From Ruegeria sp. A3M17 (GTDB lineage: Bacteria > Pseudomonadota > Alphaproteobacteria > Rhodobacterales > Rhodobacteraceae): a stretch of 64,000 nucleotides of DNA. The stretch is taken from contig NZ_QOCF01000014.1 of assembly GCF_003318255.1 (NCBI RefSeq), positions 248,001 through 312,000 on the forward strand, given 5' to 3'. Shown one piece after another: positions 53,655 to 64,000 of the stretch (positions within the stretch are counted from its first letter, which is position 1; every line of letters starts with the position of its first letter). Made by a program: the position numbers and the translations under genes. The notes below the pieces were generated by a model. That model saw only the letters and a list, made by a program, of their open reading frames with translations, made no database searches and had not been told where the DNA came from.

Positions 53655-54422
53655 CTAGAAGCTGTCTTTTCTAGTCCGAATTTCAGAAAAAACTTCTGCG
53701 GGGTCCGAATTTTGCATACCCAAATGCGCCTGAATCGCCGGGTCAGCGGCTCGCAAAAACGGGTTTGTGGCCTTTTCCAGCGCCATCGTCGAAGGAACCG
53801 TAGGTTGCCCGGCAGCGCGCGCGCGGTTGATATCATCAACACGATTCTGCAGTGCGGTATTGGTTGGATCGACGGTTACCGCAAATTTTGCATTTGATTG
53901 CGTGTATTCGTGACCCGAGCATACGATTGTCTCATCGGGAAGCGCGGCCAACTTGCTGAGAGAGGCCCACATCTGCGGTGCCGTGCCTTCGAACAAGCGC
54001 CCGCACCCCAAAGCCATGAGGCTGTCTGCTGTGAAAACCACTGCGCTGTCCGACATGTAGAAGGCGACATGGCCAACAGTATGGCCGGACACATCCAGCA
54101 CCCGAATCTGCTCGTTTCCGAATTCAAACGTATCGCCGTCACTGACCTGCTGATCCAGCGGGGGCAGGCGGTGCGCATCGGCAGCCGCGCCAACAACTTT
54201 GGCCGGGTGTTTTTCCAAAATGGCCGACAGGCCATCCACATGGTCCCAATGATGATGGGTTAGAAGAACATGGGATAATGTCCAGCCGCGCTTGTCCAAC
54301 TCGGCCAGAATGGGTCCGGCTTCGGGCGCGTCGACCAGTGCGGTATTGCCGCTTGTGGCGTCATGCGCCAGAAATGCGTAATTGTCGCTGAGACATGGGA
54401 TGGTAACGACCTCAAGAGGCAT
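53655..54422 (-). CDS. gloB: Hydroxyacylglutathione hydrolase (glyoxalase II)
   Basis: 255-residue metallo-beta-lactamase fold enzyme that hydrolyses S-lactoylglutathione. Metal ligands are in [10 protein letters not shown] (about 55-64), [10 protein letters not shown] and the [13 protein letters not shown]sp. The C-terminal helical domain has [14 protein letters not shown] and ends NPFLRA.D, the glutathione-binding part of GloB. Full length. Divergent from and overlapping the unused upstream frame of the methyltransferase gene. Confidence 0.93.
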   Translation of the reverse strand: MPLEVVTIPCLSDNYAFLAHDATSGNTALVDAPEAGPILAELDKRGWTLSHVLLTHHHWDHVDGLSAILEKHPAKVVGAAADAHRLPPLDQQVSDGDTFEFGNEQIRVLDVSGHTVGHVAFYMSDSAVVFTADSLMALGCGRLFEGTAPQMWASLSKLAALPDETIVCSGHEYTQSNAKFAVTVDPTNTALQNRVDDINRARAAGQPTVPSTMALEKATNPFLRAADPAIQAHLGMQNSDPAEVFSEIRTRKDSF

Positions 54423-54483
54423 GGCCTTTTGCCCTTTCGTTGCTAGACTGCGCCCAGCTAAGCCGATTGACCGGGTGTCTGCA

Positions 54484-55218
54484 ATGCATCTTGATGTGCA
54501 GGATTTGAGGAACTTCTACTATCGCAGCACTCTGGGGCGTGCCGCGCAAGCGGCGATCCGTGGGCGACTGATCGAGCAATGGCCCGAGGCCAAGGGGCAA
54601 ACGGTTGCCGGATTTGGCTTCGCGGTCCCATTGCTGCGCCCTTATCTTGCGGACGCCCGCCGCGTCATCGGCCTGATGCCGGGGCCGCAAGGCGTCATGC
54701 CTTGGCCGGCCGGAATGCCCAATGTTTCGGTTCTGACCGAAGAAACCTTGTGGCCCATCGAAACAGGCCATGTCGACAAGCTGATTGTGATGCACGGGCT
54801 TGAGACCTCGCAGCGACCCAGCCAATTGCTGAGTGAGTGCTGGCGGGTGCTGGGGCCAGGGGGGCGCGCATTCTTTGTTGTGCCAAACCGAGCGGGTTTG
54901 TGGTCGCGGACGGACAAGACCCCGTTTGGCTTTGGTCGGCCGTACACAGCTTCGCAGCTGGAAAGTCAGCTCAAGGCGCATCACTTCATCCCGGAAAGCC
55001 ATTGCTCGGCCCTGTATCTGCCGCCGTCATTCCGCCGTTTCTGGCTAAAGTCGGCGAGCCTGATCGAAAAGACTGGCCAAAGGCTGCCAACAGTCATGGC
55101 GGGCGGAGTGCTGATGGTTGAGGTGACAAAACACATCCGACCGCCCAGTGGCAGTGTCGCAAAGGATGCCGAACGACGTCCGATAAAGGCGCTTGATGGC
55201 CTTCTGAAACCAGCCTGA
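54484..55218 (+). CDS. SAM-dependent methyltransferase (type 11-like)
   Basis: 244 residues resembling class I methyltransferases. [19 protein letters not shown] at the N-terminus, a reduced SAM loop ([15 protein letters not shown]), and [20 protein letters not shown], the conserved post-V region of type 11 enzymes. The SAM loop lacks the standard GxGxG, so cofactor use is likely but not certain. The ATG at 54484 is chosen because the frame from 54382 would overlap gloB. Substrate unknown. Divergent from gloB. Confidence 0.75.
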   Translation: MHLDVQDLRNFYYRSTLGRAAQAAIRGRLIEQWPEAKGQTVAGFGFAVPLLRPYLADARRVIGLMPGPQGVMPWPAGMPNVSVLTEETLWPIETGHVDKLIVMHGLETSQRPSQLLSECWRVLGPGGRAFFVVPNRAGLWSRTDKTPFGFGRPYTASQLESQLKAHHFIPESHCSALYLPPSFRRFWLKSASLIEKTGQRLPTVMAGGVLMVEVTKHIRPPSGSVAKDAERRPIKALDGLLKPA

Positions 55219-55368
55219 GCAGCCCGGTCGTTTTCCCTCTTCAATTCGCAAAAATTGAGGGAAAAAGGACACAGGAATCGCAAAAACCGACACTTTCGTA
55301 ACATTTTTCGCTCGCGTAAGCCGGATAAAAGGGTCGCACCCTTCTTAAGTTATTGAAATTGAACATTT

Positions 55369-55377
55369 TGTGGATAA
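55369..55377 (-). promoter_or_regulatory. DnaA box upstream of the atp operon
   Basis: TGTGGATAA on the plus strand is a perfect TTATCCACA on the minus strand, about 150 bp before atpH. A possible -35 TTGTGG (55368-55373) overlaps it, with TAATAT 18 bases on as a candidate -10, so DnaA binding could affect initiation. Confidence 0.45.
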
Positions 55378-55442
55378 ACCTGTTGCCGTGATAATATATT
55401 GCTAGCTGGGTTCGGCTCTGCTACATCCCCGGTGATTTTGAT

Positions 55443-55468
55443 CCCCGACCGTCTGGCCGGGGTTTCTT
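55443..55468 (+). terminator. Terminator-like hairpin in the atp leader (possible attenuator)
   Basis: CCCCGACC (55443-55450), a GTCT loop and GGCCGGGG (55455-55462), with one mismatch, followed at once by TTTCTT. It lies between the probable promoter and atpH, so it would either attenuate the operon or end a short leader RNA. Confidence 0.5.
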
Positions 55469-55529
55469 CACGCCCCCGGGGTAGCTGCCGCAACGCGAAT
55501 TCGGGGCCCAAAATATCGGAAGGGTGGAC

Positions 55530-56090
55530 GTGTCCGAACCAGCTTCGATTTCCACAGGCATCGCCAAGCGCTATGCCACCGCGATCTTTGAGATCGCCAA
55601 AGAGAATAATGACCTCGCAGGTCTGGAAACCGGAATCAACGATCTGGCAGCAGCATTGGGCGAAAGCGCCGAACTGCGCGACCTGATCGCATCGCCTCTG
55701 GTTTCGCGTGCCGAACAAGAAGGCGCCATTATCGCAATCGCTGACAAAATGGGTCTGCACGCCATCATGCGTAACACGCTGGCTCTGATGGCGCAGAAGC
55801 GCCGGCTGTTCGTCGTTCCGGAGTTGGTGCAGGTTCTGCGCGACATGCTGGCAGACGAGCGTGGCGAAGTGACTGCCGATGTCGCGTCGGCCAAGGCGCT
55901 GACCAAGACACAACTGGAAAAACTGTCCAAGACGCTGTCCGAGCGTGTGGGCAAGACCGTGACAATAAATGCGACCGTTGATGAAAGCCTCATTGGCGGT
56001 CTTGTCGTTAAAGTGGGCTCGAAGATGATCGATAGCTCGATCCGTTCGAAGCTCAACTCCCTACAGAATGCAATGAAAGAGGTCGGATAA
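55530..56090 (+). CDS. atpH: F1 ATP synthase subunit delta
   Basis: 186 residues. Stalk subunit linking F1 to the b subunits. The N-terminal helical bundle has GIAKRYATAIFEIAKE and the C-terminal part has VTADVASAKALT and INATVDESLIGGLVVKVGSKMID, the conserved delta/OSCP end. The GTG at 55530 has GGAAGGG at the right distance; another GTG two codons upstream is less well placed. First gene of atpHAGDC; its stop touches the atpA ATG. Confidence 0.95.
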   Translation: MSEPASISTGIAKRYATAIFEIAKENNDLAGLETGINDLAAALGESAELRDLIASPLVSRAEQEGAIIAIADKMGLHAIMRNTLALMAQKRRLFVVPELVQVLRDMLADERGEVTADVASAKALTKTQLEKLSKTLSERVGKTVTINATVDESLIGGLVVKVGSKMIDSSIRSKLNSLQNAMKEVG

Positions 56091-57629
<1,539 letters not shown>

Positions 57630-57644
57630 GGGAGAGGCGGGCAC

Positions 57645-59965
<2,321 letters not shown>

Positions 59966-59977
59966 GGAGCACACCTG

Positions 59978-60388
59978 ATGGCAAACACGATGCAATTCGA
60001 CCTCGTCAGCCCCGAGCGAAGCCTTGCTTCGCTCAGCGCGACCGCGGTCCAGCTTCCCGGCGCGGATGGGGACATGACGGCAATGCCTGATCATGCCCCC
60101 ACCATCACCACGCTGCGCCCGGGCATCCTGAAGGTCGAGGCACCCGAAGGGTCCAGTGAATATCTGGTCACCGGCGGGTTTGCTCAGATCAATGGCGATG
60201 GCCTGTCGGTTCTGGCCGAAAAGGCCATTCCGGTCGCCGAAGTGACACGGTCGCATCTGGACGATCTGGTCGCCGAGGCGCGTGCTTCGCACGACGCGGC
60301 CAAGGCAGGCGATGATCAGACAATTGTCGATGACGCTGCCAAACTGCTGGCCGACATGGAAGCCCTTGGAACGCATATGAGCCTGTAA
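59978..60388 (+). CDS. atpC: F1 ATP synthase subunit epsilon
   Basis: 136 residues. The N-terminal beta sandwich ([32 protein letters not shown]) is typical. The C-terminal regulatory helices are short and acidic, as in other roseobacters. Last gene of the F1 operon, followed by a strong terminator. Confidence 0.95.
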   Translation: MANTMQFDLVSPERSLASLSATAVQLPGADGDMTAMPDHAPTITTLRPGILKVEAPEGSSEYLVTGGFAQINGDGLSVLAEKAIPVAEVTRSHLDDLVAEARASHDAAKAGDDQTIVDDAAKLLADMEALGTHMSL

Positions 60389-60415
60389 GGCTCATCGCAT
60401 TCCGACAGTTAGAAG

Positions 60416-60444
60416 CGGCCCCGTAAACACGGGGCCGTTTTTTT
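60416..60444 (+). terminator. Rho-independent terminator of the atp operon
   Basis: CGGCCCCGT (60416-60424), an AAAC loop, ACGGGGCCG (60429-60437) and seven T, 28 bp after the atpC stop. Confidence 0.92.
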
Positions 60445-60504
60445 ATCGTGATTTTATCAATGCGACGGGTTAAGGTCCGGAATTACATAGATAAAGACAA
60501 ATCA

Positions 60505-60855
60505 ATGAAGACGTTTCGAACCCATCCAATTGGTATTGACCAAGGCGAGGCAGTTATTTTTTCCGAATTCGCCGATGGTGGCGAAATGTGGACGGGCGAA
60601 GGACCCCGCCAGCGGCGATCGAGCGTTACGTTCAAGCAACCGTTCCGATCCAATCCAGTGGTTCAGATCGGTGTCTCTTTATGGGATGTGGACACATCTT
60701 CCGCTCTGCGCGCCGAAGTCACGGCCGAAGACATCACGCCAGAGGGCTTTAGCGCCGTTTTCCGCACATGGTCGGATACACGGATCGCTCGGATAAGGGT
60801 CACATGGACCGCCATCGGAGAGGTGGCCCATGACGACGATTGGAATATCTCTTAA
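60505..60855 (+). CDS. H-type lectin domain protein
   Basis: 116 residues that look like a single H-type lectin domain: SSVTFKQPFRSNPVVQIGVS, then DVDTSSALRAEVTAEDITPE, GFSAVFRTWSDTRIARIRVT and a final WTAIGE. Known members (snail and Dictyostelium agglutinins) bind GalNAc as trimers or hexamers. No signal peptide is present, so export or an intracellular role is open. The ATG at 60505 fits the domain start; the frame runs back to 60448 inside the terminator region. It follows the atp terminator and so must have its own promoter. Confidence 0.8.
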   Translation: MKTFRTHPIGIDQGEAVIFSEFADGGEMWTGEGPRQRRSSVTFKQPFRSNPVVQIGVSLWDVDTSSALRAEVTAEDITPEGFSAVFRTWSDTRIARIRVTWTAIGEVAHDDDWNIS

Positions 60856-60912
60856 CGCAACAGGCCCCCTGTCAGTGGGCCCAATGTGTGATCTCTGGAT
60901 AGGTAAGGCAGT

Positions 60913-61362
60913 TTAGTCGCCTTGTGCCTCGATCATGTCCACACGAGTTGCGTGGCGGCCACCTTCAAACTCGGTGCCGAGGAATGCATCCACGATATCA
61001 AGGGCCTGACCTTCGCCCACGACACGCGCGCCAATCGACAGCATGTTGGCGTTGTTGTGCGCGCGGATCATGCGGGCCGAGAAAGCGTCAGAACACACGC
61101 CACAGCGAATGCCCGGAACCTTGTTGGCCGCCATCATGATGCCCTGACCTGTACCACACAGGACGATCCCAAGTTGGCAATCACCAGCAGCAACAGCCTG
61201 AGCTGCGGCTTTTCCGTGGATAGGGTAGTGCGTGCTTTCGGGAGTCTTGGGACCGATATCGACGACCTCCCAGCCTTGCGCTGCGATGTGGTCGGCGACC
61301 GCCTGACGCAGCTCGATGGCCGCGTGGTCGCTGGAAAGAACAATGCGTTTTGAGGCTGTCAC
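60913..61362 (-). CDS. rpiB: Ribose 5-phosphate isomerase B
   Basis: 149 residues, RpiB/LacAB family, interconverting ribulose 5-phosphate and ribose 5-phosphate. Motifs are IVLSSDHAAIELRQAV, the catalytic Cys loop GIVLCGTGQGIMMAANK, and NNANMLSIGARVVG. The start is a GTG at 61362 with AGGA upstream. It lies downstream of prs on the same strand but beyond a terminator; both enzymes act around ribose 5-phosphate. Confidence 0.93.
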   Translation of the reverse strand: MTASKRIVLSSDHAAIELRQAVADHIAAQGWEVVDIGPKTPESTHYPIHGKAAAQAVAAGDCQLGIVLCGTGQGIMMAANKVPGIRCGVCSDAFSARMIRAHNNANMLSIGARVVGEGQALDIVDAFLGTEFEGGRHATRVDMIEAQGD

Positions 61363-61389
61363 GGGTACGTCCTGTCTTGCTGTGTTGAC

Positions 61390-61415
61390 AAAAAAGGGCG
61401 GCTGTTACGCCACCC
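61390..61415 (-). terminator. Rho-independent terminator of prs
   Basis: On the minus strand GGGTGGC (61415-61409), a GTAACA loop and GCCGCCC (61402-61396) with one G-U pair, followed by six T (the A-run 61390-61395), just after the prs stop. Read-through could still supply rpiB. Confidence 0.85.
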
Positions 61416-61422
61416 AACTTGG

Positions 61423-62442
61423 TCAGTCCATGTGATACATCGACTCGTAGATCGGCGTCAGAGTCTTGTCCTCGAACAACGAAGACACGCTTGTTCCGTT
61501 CCAAATGTTCAGGATCGCCTGCGTGAAAATAGGCGCGGTTGGCACGATGCGGATGTTCTTGGCGTTGGTGATCTCTTTGGTAGGCTGGATCGTGTCGGTC
61601 AGCACCAGAGATTTCATCACCGAATTGGTCACACGTTCGACCGCCGGGCCGCTCATGACACCGTGGGTGATGTAGGAGTGTACTTCTTTCGCGCCGTTAT
61701 CCAACAGGACCTGAGCCGCCTTGCACAACGTACCGGCAGTGTCGCACATGTCGTCAACGATAAGGCATATCTTGTCTTTGACGTCACCAATCACTGTCAT
61801 CTCGGCCACTTCGCCCGCCTTTTCGCGGCGTTTGTCCACGATCGACAGGGGGGCGTTGATACGCTTGGCAAGCTCGCGCGCGCGGGCCACGCCGCCAACG
61901 TCAGGCGATACGACCATAAGCTCGTCCAGATTGTCTTGGAACTGGTGTTTCACATCCAGCGCAAAAATCGGCGATGCATAAAGGTTGTCGACAGGCATGT
62001 CGAAGAACCCCTGAATCTGTGCTGCGTGCAGGTCCATGGTCAGGATCCGCTCGATCCCGGCACCGGTCAGCATGTTGGCCACCAGCTTGGCGCTGATCGG
62101 CGTCCGTGCCTTGGTGCGGCGGTCCTGACGGGCATAGCCAAAGTAGGGGATCACGGCGGTGATACGCTGTGCGGAAGACCGACGCAGCGCGTCAGCGATA
62201 ATCAGCAGCTCCATCAGGTTGTCATTCGCCGGGTTCGATGTCGGTTGGACAATGAACATGTCCTCGCCGCGCACGTTTTCGAACACTTCGACGAAAATCT
62301 CGCCGTCATTGAAGCGCTCGACCCGCGCATCGACCAGATTTTGATCGACGCCGCGATACAGGCTCATGCGTCGCGAGATGGATTCGGCAAGAGGAAGGTT
62401 GGCGTTCCCAGCGATAAGCTTGGGTTCGTTGAGTGTCGGCAT
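61423..62442 (-). CDS. prs: Ribose-phosphate pyrophosphokinase
   Basis: 339 residues, makes PRPP for purine, pyrimidine, histidine and NAD synthesis. Motifs are [32 protein letters not shown] (ATP loop), and the PRPP-binding loop [13 protein letters not shown]. The ATG at 62442 gives the usual N-terminus ([15 protein letters not shown]); the frame extending to 62496 is not needed. Its product feeds hisG in the same window. Divergent from the isomerase gene. Confidence 0.96.
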   Translation of the reverse strand: MPTLNEPKLIAGNANLPLAESISRRMSLYRGVDQNLVDARVERFNDGEIFVEVFENVRGEDMFIVQPTSNPANDNLMELLIIADALRRSSAQRITAVIPYFGYARQDRRTKARTPISAKLVANMLTGAGIERILTMDLHAAQIQGFFDMPVDNLYASPIFALDVKHQFQDNLDELMVVSPDVGGVARARELAKRINAPLSIVDKRREKAGEVAEMTVIGDVKDKICLIVDDMCDTAGTLCKAAQVLLDNGAKEVHSYITHGVMSGPAVERVTNSVMKSLVLTDTIQPTKEITNAKNIRIVPTAPIFTQAILNIWNGTSVSSLFEDKTLTPIYESMYHMD

Positions 62443-62549
62443 CGGCTGAGGTCCCCGGGCAGCAATGGCAATGTGACAGATTCGTGATGTTGACACCGCT
62501 TAGCACGGGTCTAACGTCCAGCAAAGATAACGCAGCGGAGAAAGTGCAG

Positions 62550-63152
62550 ATGACCCAGATTGACTACTATTTTGCGACACTCTCGCCCTATACCTACCTG
62601 GCGGGTATGCGGTTGGAAGAGGTCGCGGCGAAACATGGCGCGACGATCAATTACAAACCGCTGGATATTGTCGCCCTGTTTGGGCGCACGGGGGGCACTC
62701 CACCCAAGGACCGCCATATTTCGCGGATCGAATATCGGGCGCAGGAACTACAGCGACAGTCCAAGCAACTTGGGATGGAGTTCAATCTGCAACCCGCGCA
62801 TTGGCCAACCAATGCGGCGCCATCGTCCTATGCGATCATCGCGGCGATCAAGGATGCGTCAGGCGATGTCGGAAAACTTGCGCATTCCTTCGTGCGGGCC
62901 TGTTGGGCCGAGGAGAAAGACATCGCGCAGGATGATGTGATCCGCGATTGCCTGACGGAGGCCGGTTTTGATCCGGGGCTGGCGGATAGCGGCCTTCTGG
63001 TGGGCGCGGAAACTTATGCCGCCAATCTGGAAGAGGCCGTGGATCGCGGCGTATTTGGCGCGCCGTTTTACATCACCGAAGACGATCAGCGGTTCTGGGG
63101 GCAGGACCGGCTGGATGATCTGGACCGCCATTTGTCGGAACTGAAGGGGTGA
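62550..63152 (+). CDS. 2-hydroxychromene-2-carboxylate isomerase (DsbA/kappa-GST family)
   Basis: 200-residue thioredoxin-fold protein of the kappa GST group. N-terminal YYFATLSPYTYLAG, with a Ser (residue 11) in place of the CXXC thiols, is the glutathione-activating signature. GVFGAPFYITEDDQRFWGQDR, the cis-Pro region and cofactor-end motif, follows. In naphthalene pathways these enzymes isomerize a chromene carboxylate; the substrate here is unknown. GGAG lies upstream of the ATG at 62550. Its stop overlaps the next gene (GTGA). Confidence 0.85.
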   Translation: MTQIDYYFATLSPYTYLAGMRLEEVAAKHGATINYKPLDIVALFGRTGGTPPKDRHISRIEYRAQELQRQSKQLGMEFNLQPAHWPTNAAPSSYAIIAAIKDASGDVGKLAHSFVRACWAEEKDIAQDDVIRDCLTEAGFDPGLADSGLLVGAETYAANLEEAVDRGVFGAPFYITEDDQRFWGQDRLDDLDRHLSELKG

Positions 63153-63961
63153 GGGACACCCCCCTGGCAGACAACATCTTTGTCAGAACGTTGGGGCAGG
63201 GCGCGCGCGAGGTGCTCGCCCTGCACTGCACAATCGCGCATTCCGGGGCGTGGTCGGGGCTGTCGGCGGAACTAGGGGGCGAAGCGTCATTTACGGCCCC
63301 CGACATGCCGTCCCATGGCCGCAGTGCAGATTGGGACGGGCACGGGGATTTCTTTGACCTAGTGACCCAACTGTCGGCCGCGCACCTGACCGAACCGATG
63401 GACGTGATCGGGCATTCCTTTGGCGGGATGCTTGCCCTTCGGCTGGCTGTCGAGTTTCCGGACCTGGTCCGCAGTGCTGTCCTGATCGAGCCTGTGTTCT
63501 TTGCGGTTGCGATTCAGGACACGCCCGAATTGGTGCGGCAACATGATGAAGAGGCGAAACCTGTCTCTGATGCGCTCGCGGCCGGAAATTTGGAGCAAGC
63601 CGCCCGTTTGTTCAACCGGATGTGGGGCGCGCAGGATGGCCCACGATGGCCCGAATTGCCAGAGCGAACCCGCGCGGGAATGATCCGCGGTATTCACGTT
63701 GTGCCCGCCGTTGATGACGCTTTGTTCCTTGATCAGAAGGGGATGTTGAAGCCAGGTGTTCTGGACCGCGCATCCATGCCGGTTCTGATCCTGAGCGGGT
63801 CTGAGACGCACCCCGTCATGCCCGCGATCGGAGAAGGTCTTGCCCGGCGGCTTCCCAATGCCAGAACGGGCGTTGTTTCGGGTGCTGACCACATGGTCCC
63901 AATCACTCACCCGGATCAGACGGCTGCCACCATTCGAAAGTTCTGGGGTGGTCTATCCTGA
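63149..63961 (+). CDS. Alpha/beta hydrolase
   Basis: 270 residues, with a GTG start that overlaps the stop of the isomerase gene (GTGA). The oxyanion region is LALHCTIAHSGAW, the nucleophile elbow is VIGHSFGGMLALRL, and the C-terminal acid and base are in VLILSGSETHPV and GADHMVPITHP, so a full triad is present. The lid is helical. Translational coupling to the glutathione-type isomerase suggests the two share a substrate pathway, perhaps for an aromatic or lactone compound. Substrate unknown. Confidence 0.85.
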   Translation: MRDTPLADNIFVRTLGQGAREVLALHCTIAHSGAWSGLSAELGGEASFTAPDMPSHGRSADWDGHGDFFDLVTQLSAAHLTEPMDVIGHSFGGMLALRLAVEFPDLVRSAVLIEPVFFAVAIQDTPELVRQHDEEAKPVSDALAAGNLEQAARLFNRMWGAQDGPRWPELPERTRAGMIRGIHVVPAVDDALFLDQKGMLKPGVLDRASMPVLILSGSETHPVMPAIGEGLARRLPNARTGVVSGADHMVPITHPDQTAATIRKFWGGLS

Positions 63962-64000
63962 ACCATGTTGTGGACAGGATGACGCCCCAAATCCCTGAAC

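Larger units (their letters stand above)
55219..55529. other. Leader/promoter region of the atp operon
   Basis: 311 bp without a gene. From left to right it contains an imperfect inverted repeat TTTTCCCTC...GAGGGAAAA (about 55230-55265), a DnaA box in reverse orientation (55369-55377), an AT-rich block with a possible -10 (about 55390-55400), and a terminator-like hairpin (55443-55468) some 60 bp before the atpH start. Confidence 0.5.

Overview
The window looks like chromosomal DNA of a marine roseobacter-type alphaproteobacterium (Rhodobacterales, near Ruegeria/Silicibacter/Phaeobacter). The signs are about 60% GC by eye, a split F1 operon (atpHAGDC without the F0 genes), the hisS-hisZ-hisG order with short-form HisG, a B12-dependent class II ribonucleotide reductase, and families typical of that group (DUF1127, DUF1489, DUF2125, extensin-like, an XdhABC/BMP-transporter operon). 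Species is not assigned. I saw no tRNA, rRNA, CRISPR array or intact insertion sequence.

Layout. 1-3.3 kb: tail of a cytochrome c, a GNAT acetyltransferase overlapping an orphan branched-chain-type solute-binding protein, a DUF1127 protein and a divergent Lrp regulator over a phased TTCGCA operator-like array. 2.9-11.9 kb: a betaine-type ABC importer with an alpha/beta hydrolase, plus an Asp/Glu-type racemase with an L-cysteate sulfo-lyase/D-cysteine desulfhydrase-type enzyme. Each block has its own divergent LysR gene, and both LysR upstream regions carry the same 11-bp motif, so the two blocks may form one catabolic regulon for a sulfonated or zwitterionic amino acid. 12.3-21.7 kb: a seven-gene leftward operon, xdhA-xdhB-xdhC-ABC ATPase-two permeases-BMP binding protein, most simply read as purine uptake and oxidation.

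22-32.7 kb: housekeeping genes dnaE, slyX, hisS-hisZ-hisG, a DUF1489 gene and nrdJ, with a perfect DnaA box 113 bp upstream of nrdJ. 32.7-39.7 kb, between nrdJ and rpsD, is a scarred variable locus. It holds a large HEAT-repeat-like protein whose 5' end is cut at a junction with the 3' scrap of a thiolase gene, an intact AraC regulator, the first 70 or so codons of an acyl-CoA dehydrogenase, an HTH-type gene broken by an in-frame TAG, an orphan terminator that may mark a small RNA, a sulfotransferase-like gene and an unknown gene. I read it as a fatty-acid gene cluster that has been invaded and partly deleted.

39.8-55.2 kb: rpsD; an Lrp/class V aminotransferase pair; hisC-tyrA-extensin family; DUF2125; a ChaC-like cyclotransferase; a MotA/ExbB-like plus coiled-coil OmpA-like pair; a YHYH protein; clpA; gloB and a methyltransferase. 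55.2-64 kb: the F1 ATP synthase operon with an unusual leader (DnaA box and a terminator-like hairpin before atpH), an H-type lectin-domain gene, rpiB, prs, a DsbA-type isomerase and an alpha/beta hydrolase.
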